NCBI RefSeq assembly: GCF_051020765.1
Contig: NC_134941.1
Coordinates: 1,860,001-1,924,000, forward strand
Source of the DNA: Lasioglossum baleicum
Lineage: Eukaryota; Arthropoda; Insecta; Hymenoptera; Halictidae
Length of the DNA: 64,000 nucleotides
Reading direction: 5' to 3'
The position numbers and the translations under genes were made by a program. Below the pieces are notes generated by a model. That model was not told the DNA's origin and did no database searches. It saw only the letters and a list, made by a program, of their open reading frames with translations. This document shows positions 55,954-64,000 of the stretch, one piece after another (position 1 is the stretch's first letter; the number at the start of each line of letters is the position of its first letter).

Positions 55954-56324
55954 TACAGGGTGTTTAGCTACAGGTGCGAGAAAATGTAAAGGGTGGTTCT
56001 CGACGATAATAAAAGACGAAAATGAAGAATAAAAAAATTGCGATTTCGGCTTCTTTATTTAGCTATTAACAATTAAAAATCCGCCTAAAATGCTGCAACA
56101 CTTCTAACAAAATTGTACGTTGCGTACGTCACACAGGCCCGCGACAGTCTCGTATCAAGTGACAAACGCATGCATACCTTGGTTCTGATTTGGGGCCCCA
56201 GCGAGGTGGAAATGTTTAAAAAATCGTTGGACGACATTGAACCTACCTACTCGTTAAAATCCACAAGGGCATTTCTAATATCCGCCCTATGAAATTATCG
56301 AGTAGAAGGGGTCAATGCCCTTTC
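55954..56324 (+). mobile_element. TACAGGGTG-ended insert breaking the Penelope-like element
   Basis: Begins TACAGGGTGTTTAGCTACAG directly in the endonuclease coding sequence and includes a GC-richer part (56110-56230). The opposite terminus was not recognised, so its relation to the adjoining large palindrome is uncertain. Confidence 0.5.
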
Positions 56325-57225
56325 ACTTTTAAATTCTTCTCACACATATCCACAAATCCTTATCCTCCACTATAATTGTTCATAACACCGTACTTAATAC
56401 ACTGGAATAAACGCTCTAGCACTATTTACAATATCATACACACGCACTACGAGTTTACAGAGAGTACAAGTTTACTGAGGGGAATGAGGAGAATGTGAAG
56501 AACTGGTAATCCTTTAATGTTGAAACACTGCACTTTATTGAACTTGATTTACGTCGCGAGACTCGCTCACAGACGGAACGGACATCTTGAGGTCGTGTGT
56601 GATTTCTGCGAACGGATATCTCCGACGCGTGCGAGAAGAATCTTCCGTACAAGCTAGCATCCGTATGCACACTGATTCAAGACAGCTGATGAGGTCGATG
56701 CCAGATCGATAAAACAAATGAAGATCTACAGTAAACTACCGCCCAAACATCGCGCGTTGCTATACCAATACGTTGTCTATCCAGTTTTCACGAATTTCGT
56801 GATTCTTTCTCATTCTGTCTGTGAGCGCGAAATATCTCATGTGTGTGCATTGACCACATCAGCTGTCTTAAATCAGTGTGCATACGGATGCTAGCTTGTA
56901 CGGACGATTCTTCTCGCACGCGTCGAAGATTTCCGTTCGCAGAAATCACACACGACCTCAAGATGTCCGTTCCGTCTGTGAGCGAGTCTCGCGACGTAAA
57001 TCAAGTTCAATAAAGTGCAGTGTTTCAACATTAAAGGATTACCAGTTCTTTACATTCTCCTCATTCCCCTCAGTAAACTTTTACACTCTCTGTAAACTCG
57101 TAGTGTGTGTGTATGATATTGTAAATAGTGCTAGAGCGTTTATTCCAGTATATTAAGTACGGTGTTATGAACAATTATAGTGCAGGATAAGGAATTGTGG
57201 ATAAGTGTGAGAAGAATTTAAAAGT
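56325..57225. repeat. large inverted repeat, two arms of about 373 bp
   Basis: Left arm 56325-56696 and right arm 56852-57225 are near-identical in inverted orientation (for example CAGTGTGCATACGGATGCTA, GACGTAAATCAAGTTCAATA, GTGTTTCAACATTAAAGGAT), with a 155-base spacer. Each arm holds an AATAAA and a GC-rich block. Matching frames in the two arms (71 and 92 codons) are the same sequence read outward. It could be two head-to-head LTR-like units or one foldback element; I cannot decide. Confidence 0.85.
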
Positions 57226-57269
57226 TTATTCAAAATATATTATACATATATTATTATTTTTCAGACGCA

Positions 57270-57370
57270 AAAAATGTCTCTTTGAGAATGATCCACATAA
57301 GGATCGAAACGTCGAGAAACATGTTTAAATGATCCAACCTTGCGCCGAAATCATAAAATTTATTATATTC
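57270..57370 (+). repeat. Penelope-like 3' trailer and inverted terminal segment
   Basis: GAATGATCCACATAAGGATC followed by GAAACGTCG is the kind of trailer found after Penelope-like coding regions. It is followed by CTTGCGCCGAAATCATAAAA (57339), the inverse of 55099-55118. Suggests the Penelope-like copy spans about 55.08-57.37 kb around the insert. Confidence 0.55.
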
Positions 57371-57508
57371 ATTTTTCGATCGAGAAGAATTCACCTCTCT
57401 CCATCACCTGTATGGATAAGTTTCAAGTTTTCGTTTTTGCATAGTTTCTTTCTTCTTGTACTATATCTGAATGTGTGCTGTTTCAAGGCAATAGAATAAT
57501 AGATGGGG

Positions 57509-57755
57509 ACCTCTTGCAATACTGAAAAAAGCGTTTGTAAAAATTAGTTTAAAAGAACGCTATTTAATTTTTAATGAATTACATGGAGTGCTATATTATT
57601 TAAACTTGGCCGTTACTTTTTAAACCAATGCCCATAAAAGGTGTTAAGCAGCGGCCAAGTTTGAATAATTTAGCCCTCCATGTAACTCATTAAAAATTAA
57701 ATAGCGTTCTTTTAAACTAATTTTTACAAACGCATTTTTCAGTATTGCAAGAGGT
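57509..57755. repeat. near-perfect hairpin, arms of about 104 bp
   Basis: ACCTCTTGCAATACTGAAAA at 57509 through AAACTTGGCCG (57612) is inverted at 57652-57755, leaving a spacer of 39 bases. AACTTGGCCGT recurs just outside (57771). A foldback element or a hairpin-RNA source. Confidence 0.88.
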
Positions 57756-59303
57756 ATTTCTAAACTAACGAACTTGGCCGTATTTTGTTTGATCTCACAA
57801 CTTTTTACGGCCATAGGAACTTGGCTCCTGTTTACAGGATGTTTTTGTTGGGATTTCATCAATTTTTTAGTAGCCATACATTGATTATGATGTTGAACAT
57901 TTTCTTTTATACACACCGGTATATCTAAACGTTGTTTTATTTGTGTTAACCAATGAACGGTACTTATTATCTTTCACAGACCCACAAATATCAACCAGTA
58001 GTGTATTTAATTGCATTAATTCTAAGCTAATTATAAGAAAACATGGAGCAATGTGTTCATTAGAATAAAATCCCACTAAATATCGAAACATCAAATAACT
58101 ACTTCTTTTTTTCGAGGATAGTAGGATTCTATGATTTCAACTTTTATTTGCGAGTTCCTAGATCAAATGTAGCATAAATGTTTCATTGAAACGTGAAATA
58201 GTACATTGCATAGCACAAGCAACGCAATCATTCCGAACTGCGTTTAAAAGTTCTGAATGTTATCGGTATATAGGGACACTTTTAAGGAAGCCCGCGTTTC
58301 AAGAGATCCACAAAATCTTTCCGTATCCCATCTTATTTTTTACTGGAGCACGAGATCAGGTACGAGGTCCATTTACGTTTACGTTTTTACGGGATCTGAG
58401 ATATCGATTTGGCTTTCTATAAAAGACGTTCAATTGTACCAACATATTGAAGAGGGAAAATAAGAGTGCCTAGCAGAAGCTTAACAAAACGACATGAAAA
58501 AGCTATACATATAAAAAAGGATGGTGGAATTGAAAAGGTGGGAGTAGTAACAAGAGAAGATTTAAAAGTTAACGAAGAATGGAAAGTGATTGATCGAAAG
58601 CACCGACATACGTATTATTCATACAGAAACTGATAAAATGATTTATTCAATTGTAAAATTAAATAGAATTAACGAAGCAACGAAGACGAATTGTCGTGCA
58701 GTTCCGCCAATAAAAATAAGGGCATGGAAAATAAAAAACCGAGTACACGATACTTATAAATATACATAAAAACTTCTTAATTATAAGTATTTATTTAATA
58801 CGATACGAACTGGAACAAATTCGTTGCATTTGAACTCATAATTTTACATTATCGAGTAGAATGAACGTGTTACAAGTTACAATTGAATAAACAAATTAAA
58901 TCTCTGTCGAAATGCAAGCGTTAAAGAGAACGGGCAGCTCTGAAAAAATATGATTCGATATAACGAAACTTAATCAATGCAACGCTTCCTTTCATCAATT
59001 GTTCCATTAATTAATCAAAATCTCTGACGTGTCTCGATGCCACGAATATTTCATAAAAATCACAGGAAAGGTAATTTCATTTGTCAAACCGACCAACGCT
59101 CCAAGTAATCAACGTTGATTGATTGAAAGTTACGGTGATAGCAGTTTCCCGAGTCAGTGAAGCTGAATTTCACTCGTCGTTTCAACATCTTTCCCGGCGA
59201 CCATTGATTCCAACAACTCCATCAATTACTTTGCGGTAATTGTCTTGTCCCTAAGGACGGACTCGCCGGTTCCTCGTACAATCTGTGACAAAAAACTGGT
59301 ACG
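57756..59303. other. interval without a recognisable gene
   Basis: Frames of 60-90 codons at 57644-58463, none with a domain. No repeat recognised. Confidence 0.35.
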
Positions 59304-59988
59304 TACATTCACACCTACAAAACACACATCGAACGAGCGGAAGTTCGTCAGGATAACGTAGAATTTAAATCCTGTAATGAAGAAATGAAATTAAAAAAGA
59401 GAATTGTTTTTATTTAAACAATTGTAACGATGTGTTGTTCGCTAGTGTTATTATTTTAGAAAGAATGAACGCGTTTTATCGGTGTGTAAATCATCCATCA
59501 ATGTCTGATTGTGTCATAAATACAATATTATCATTGTATTTTTTTATATTAGCCCTTAGCGCTCGAGTCGTGTCTCGAATGGAGACTTTAAGGAATAAAA
59601 AGGAAGAAGAATTGAGATAGACAAAGGAGTTTACATTGTGCACACGATTGTGAAATGTTGTACATTCACACGTACAAAACACACATCGAACGAGTCGAAG
59701 TTCGTCAGGATAAAAAAGAGAATTGTTTTTATTTAAACAATTGTAACGATGTGTTGTTCGCTAGTGTTATCATTTTAGAAAGAATGAACGCGTTTTATCG
59801 GGGTGTGAAGCATTCATCAATGTCTGATTATGTCATAAATACAATATTATCATTGTATTTTTTTTGTTAGCCCTTAGCGCTCGAGTCGTGTCTCGAATGG
59901 AGACTTTAAGGAATAAAAAAGGAAGAAGATTTGAGATAGACAAAGGAGTTTACGTTGTACACACCATTGTGAAATGTTGTACATTCAC
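59304..59988. repeat. tandem segmental duplication, period about 357
   Basis: TACATTCACA restarts at 59304, 59661 and 59979. The two full units agree closely except for a 37-base stretch (about 59352-59390) absent from the second. Each unit includes CCCTTAGCGCTCGAGTCG. Matching frames of 62 and 71 codons begin in both but show no domain. Confidence 0.92.
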
Positions 59989-60119
59989 AATACTCTTAAT
60001 TTAAAACAGCTTCAAACTAAAGACAATAAATATTACTCAAATTTAACTGCGGTGTTAAAATTACTGAAAGGTTTATTCATTAATATGTAATAAATCAAAG
60101 AATTATTTGTTACTGTACC

Positions 60120-60602
60120 TAGGATTTACTTAAATTAGTGCCTAGATACATAGTTTGTTTCCGTACGCTCGTATATTTCGAATTGTAATCCGCAATAATT
60201 GATACAAGGCTCTTTTTTGCCCGCAGCAATACGTACAAAATGTTGTCGGTTCTATTTTTCATATTTTCTTATGTTGTAATAGGTTTTGAAGTCCACCAAT
60301 TTTTTTTTGTACTCGGATCACATCATTCTTCCATAAAATGTTTACACATATTATTATGGATTTATTTAAATTAGTGCCTAGATACATAGTTTGTTTCCGT
60401 ACGCTTGTATATTTCGAATTCTAATCCGCAATAATTGATACAAGGTTCTTTTTTGCCCGCAGTAATACGTATTATACAAAATGTTGTCGGTTCTATTTTT
60501 CATATTTTCTTATGTTGTAATAGGTTTTGAGGTCCACCAATTTTTTTTTGTACTCGGATCACATCATTCTTCCATAAAATGTTTACACATATTATTATTG
60601 CA
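60120..60602. repeat. tandem segmental duplication, period about 236
   Basis: TTAAATTAGTGCCTAGATAC through CCATAAAATGTTTACACATA occurs twice in a row with very few differences. Non-coding. Confidence 0.93.
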
Positions 60603-61120
60603 TGATAAATTAGGGGTAATATTAAAATAAAGTACGATCGAAGCATGATACCGCAGTAATCGGTACAGTTACCCTAGTTATGAAAATAACGGTGAACAGT
60701 GTATGTAATGCGTTTTAAGTAATAAATAGAAAGTATGAAGTACACGAAGATCGTGAGTCGAACTTTTTGTCGTGAACTGTAGTGCCGAAGCTTCCTTTGG
60801 TGTTCAGTCGTCAAAGGTGGGATCGATCGTCCATAGAGTGCCAACCCGACTCAATTCATCGACATTGCGCCAAGGTAAAGGATCCGGTCTTTGCCCTGGG
60901 GAAGAAACAACTTCGACGAGACAACCTAACGTCCGCAATTCTAATCCGGCACGTTCGGTTCGTTACTGCTCTCTGTTTTACGTTGTCACAGAGGGAAAGA
61001 AATTCTACCTGAAAGCCGGACTAATTGCAATTATTAAGTACCGGTTGCATTCACAGACACATACTGTGAAGGAGTAATTAGTCCGAAGAGATTTACTAGA
61101 ATTAAACCCTTTCTAATAAA
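60603..61120. other. GC-richer patch, no gene recognised
   Basis: 60750-61070 is GC-richer and carries a 101-codon plus-strand frame (60772-61077) without a recognisable domain. Could be a decayed exon or repeat. Confidence 0.3.
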
Positions 61121-61293
61121 TAGACAGCGGATTTTATGCATTTATAGAAAAACTGAGTAGGTGTAATTCAAAACAGTAAAATCATTAGAGGAATTTAAAA
61201 ATACTGTTATATTATCTTCAGTTTCTTTCTTTAAGTGGATATTTCACTCAAGTTTGTTGCAAATCTTTATTTTGCATAAACATCCGGAGTCTA
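61121..61293 (+). mobile_element. TAGACTGCGGAT MITE, subtype C (173 bp)
   Basis: TAGACAGCGGATTTTATGCA, GAGTAGGTGTAATTCAAAAC, right end CATAAACATCCGGAGTCTA. Confidence 0.83.
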
Positions 61294-61699
61294 GTGATAA
61301 TTTTTATGAGTTTACATATTTTATGGCCGACGTTCGGCCTGTAAATAATTAAATACAATCGATAAACAAGAAAGTTGAAAACTGGTAAAACTTTCATGGA
61401 GTATGATTGAAGAATATCGGAGATATTCAATCTTCTCTTTACTCATCTGCACAATTTAGTTGCAATAGTGGTCAAAGTATAGATAATTCGTTACTTTAGC
61501 GATTCATGGTCTTTAGATAACAAGGTCAATAACAAGGTCTCTGTCATTAACGGAAATCCCGCTTTCTTAGGACTTTCAGTGTTTCTCGAAAATACTGTCT
61601 TAATTCACTTTAATAAAAAAGTGATCTATTGTAGGTGTTTGCTCCATCAAAATTGACGATTATAGTATTAAATCTAGTGCTCAGGTTCGCGTTTTAGGC

Positions 61700-61995
61700 A
61701 TTCTTTTTGAAATGACCTTGAAATGACCTCGATCTTCGAAAATTAAAGTTTTACCTTCAGATCAAGCTCAAGGTGATGTTATTATACATATCTGAATGTA
61801 TTTTTTGATCAGTTACCCGATGCAATAAAATAAAAATGTAGTTGTGTATCAAGAAACAACGATGACCTTGATAACTCCGAAAAAAATATTCTTGCGAGAT
61901 ATTTGGTTCACTGATAATATGCACATTACGTAACAAATATTTTTTGCATCACAATAACCTGAAGAGATATTTAGGTGTCCTGTTTTAGACGAAAC
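61700..61995 (-). mobile_element. one end of a TACAGGGTG element
   Basis: Ends GGTGTCCTGTTTTAGACGAA then ACACCCTGTA, with inner ATGACCTTGATAACTCC and GACCTTGAAATGACC typical of the group. The left end is missing. Confidence 0.6.
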
Positions 61996-62629
61996 ACCCT
62001 GTATATATTTATCCGTATTATAATTATCAATAGTTATACGTGTTGAGAATAATCATGGTGAAGCAGTTGGTATGAATGAGCGGTATGGGTTGGTACGAGT
62101 GTGCGGTATGGATTGGTATGAGTGTGTGCGAGGTATGAAAAGGCGAGCAGAGCGCGGGATCGCCCTCTTCTGGTTTGGAACAGTGTGCAAGGATGAGCGA
62201 GGTGTAAAGAGCATAAAAGCGGTTTATCGGTCAACAATACGAAAATACATTTTACGAGTATATGTATAATGTCACGCTGCATCTTAATTTAAATTACAAT
62301 TTTCAGGCTGCAAGTTATTTGCTCAGTTCTGTGACGGAATAAGAAAATATACGTTCTTCGCTAATGTAAGATGTGTAAGCCAATGCTAGGTATAATATTT
62401 GATCAGGATATGAGTTTTTCAGAAGCCGTGATATTATTTGATACGTTAGCACATGGGGAAAGAAATTGGAAGTTAGGTCACGCAGCAAACGTGTTAAGGT
62501 TTAATGATTTTTGGTCACACGAGCACGAAGGCCTTACAACGAACATCCTTTACACAAGCAATTGTTGCAAGCAGTGGAAAATTTGAACTCCCAACGACTA
62601 ACCAAAAACGCAGTATACATACAGTAAGG
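61996..62629. other. interval with a degenerate GGTATG repeat
   Basis: 62070-62150 holds several GGTATG/GGTACG phrases with a roughly 20-base rhythm. 62370-62586 has a 71-codon frame without a domain. Confidence 0.35.
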
Positions 62630-62955
62630 AGCATAACTGATTCCACACACTTCAATATCTCTGTAAGGCTAGAAGGGATTAGTTTAGTAAATGACGTCTT
62701 ATGAATAAGTTGAAAAAATGCATTTGGTCGGAATTGTGAAAAAAATACTAAAAATTGATTTTTACAACTTTTTTAGCTGACCCAACAATGAAAATTTAAA
62801 AAATGTGTTTTGTCAATTGGTATAAATTATATCATTTATACGCTCTGAAAATTTCATTCTAATTGGTTAATTGGTGTACGAATTATGAACGATCAAAAGT
62901 GGTAAAAAGGTCGAAAATCTTGAAAAATTGCAATTTTTACCACTTTTGACTTTTC
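62630..62955 (+). mobile_element. half copy of the second Tc1-like foldback (family of 35340)
   Basis: TACAGTAAGGAGCATAACTG, then CTGTAAGGCTAGAAG, TTAGTTTAGTAAATGACGT, AATTGATTTTTACA and ATTGCAATTTTTACCACTTT, in the order of the left arm at 35340. The left part has a deletion of about 50 bases. Confidence 0.78.
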
Positions 62956-63303
62956 TGACTTTCACATTTTGGTAGAATTCTGTTCCATGAAGGAATCTTA
63001 TTACGCCTGGGAATATCATAGATACTCGTATATATTCATATCGAAATTGGCGATGAACTTCCCTTATGGACCCTGCTTGAATGAACACTGTAACGCAGAA
63101 AATATGTTGCTGCACGAACCAAGAATTCATAGCTACTAAAGCTGCATTACGTATTGAACTTCTTACGCACCACACTTTCCGCAATCCTATGTTGGTACTC
63201 CCAACACAACACTCGCAAAACCTTCAATACCCATTGCTAGATCCTGCATTTGATTCTTTCTAAGTAACCATTACTCACTTCAACCCCTTAAAGCACAAAT
63301 ACG

Positions 63304-63640
63304 TACAGTGACTCCCACTAATGTTTGGACACTGTTAAAAAGACGATAATTTTTTTGATATTGGACCATACGATTTGAACTTTTTTGAGAAGTTAGAACA
63401 ATTGGTTTGCAACACAATATGAAAACAATTTTTGAAAAAAATTTAATGTTGTCGGAATTGCAGAGAAAATACTAAGGGTTGAATTTTGCAACTTTTTTAT
63501 ATGGGCGTATATGGTAAATTTAGAAAACACGTTTCGTTGACATTTCAATTAAACATATTCTGAAAACATCTTCAAAATTGGTCGAGGTTGCAACGTTTAG
63601 AGATGGTAAAAATTTCAATTTTTCACGATTTTCAGCCTCT
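63304..63640 (+). mobile_element. TACAGTGACTCCCAC element, left part (copy 2)
   Basis: TACAGTGACTCCCACTAATG, GGACACTGTTAAAAAGACGA, GAGAAGTTAGAACAATTGGT, ending in TTCACGATTTTCAGCC before a short CT run. One arm only. Confidence 0.75.
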
Positions 63641-63772
63641 CTCTCTCTCTCAAACTGCAATATATCTTAAAATCATTTTTGATGTCATTTATACTTTTAT
63701 AATAGTTCCAACCCACTATTTGCCAATCTATAATAATTCTATTTGAAAGCATGGATGTGCTTTGACTCGAAT

Positions 63773-64000
63773 TACAGTGACTCCCACTAATATTCGGACA
63801 CTGTTAAAAAGACGACAACTTTTTTAATATTGGACAATACGATTTGAAATTTTTTCAGAAGTAAAAACAATTGGTTTGCTGCACAACGCGAAAAAAAATT
63901 TCTGAAAGAAATTGCAAATTGCCGGAGAATTGCAGAGAAAATTCTTATATTCTTATATGGAACATTTAGATAACACGTTTCGTAGATCTGCATTAATTAA
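63773..64000 (+). mobile_element. TACAGTGACTCCCAC element, left part (copy 3, cut by window edge)
   Basis: TACAGTGACTCCCACTAATA, GGACACTGTTAAAAAGACGA, AACAATTGGTTTGCTGCACA. Directly follows copy 2 in the same orientation. Confidence 0.75.

Noticed and set aside
56455..57156. Two similar frames on opposite strands suggesting a conserved protein
   Set aside because: They are the same sequence in the two arms of an inverted repeat, so similarity is not evidence of coding.

Overview
The window looks like a repeat-dense, AT-rich stretch of an arthropod nuclear genome, most probably an insect and plausibly a hymenopteran. That placement is an inference from the mix of Ty3/Gypsy, Penelope-like, mariner and TA- or TTAA-flanked MITE families; no host marker gene is present. 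There are no operons, ribosome binding sites, rRNA, tRNA or CRISPR arrays, and I found no convincing complete host gene. Almost everything that can be named is a mobile element or its debris.

Region 1 (1-8934, GC-rich, minus strand). A Ty3/Gypsy-type LTR retrotransposon enters from the left edge with undamaged gag and pol. They are joined by an in-register -1 slippery heptamer (GGGGGGA). A third open frame follows pol in the same frame and runs off the window. Next to it is the 5' end of a second, different LTR element: a GC-rich LTR of about 1.6 kb, a tRNA-Lys-type primer binding site and a short leader, with its body lost.

Region 2 (8935-18600). MITEs, an 80-bp tandem repeat, a mariner MITE, a Penelope-like GIY-YIG fragment framed by 61-bp inverted repeats, a mariner transposase with its catalytic middle deleted, a 40-bp AT satellite, a TTAA-flanked MITE, a 427-bp foldback element with a 5-bp target duplication, and a mariner deletion derivative nested inside another MITE.

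Region 3 (18600-46500). Mostly AT-rich sequence with nested foldback elements. These include one with an exact 8-bp target duplication, two of about 685 bp in Tc1-like style, and a 1.04-kb element whose core is a TTCAAY repeat array. There are also mariner and Tc1/mariner-type transposase remnants, microsatellites and several GC-rich patches with no assignable content.

Region 4 (46500-64000). A non-LTR reverse transcriptase fragment, segmental tandem duplications (about 274, 357 and 236 bp periods), a long AT-rich desert, a Penelope-like reverse transcriptase whose endonuclease domain is broken where a TACAGGGTG terminus begins, an adjoining 900-bp inverted repeat, and further Tc1-like foldback halves up to the right edge.

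The most notable points are: the intact gag-pol with its in-frame third ORF; one TA-flanked MITE family (ends TAGACTGCGGAT) present at about 15 sites; and a set of TACAGGGTG-ended MITEs that share their terminus with the mariner remnant at 12.3-13.0 kb. No clear previously undescribed functional system could be demonstrated by reading alone.
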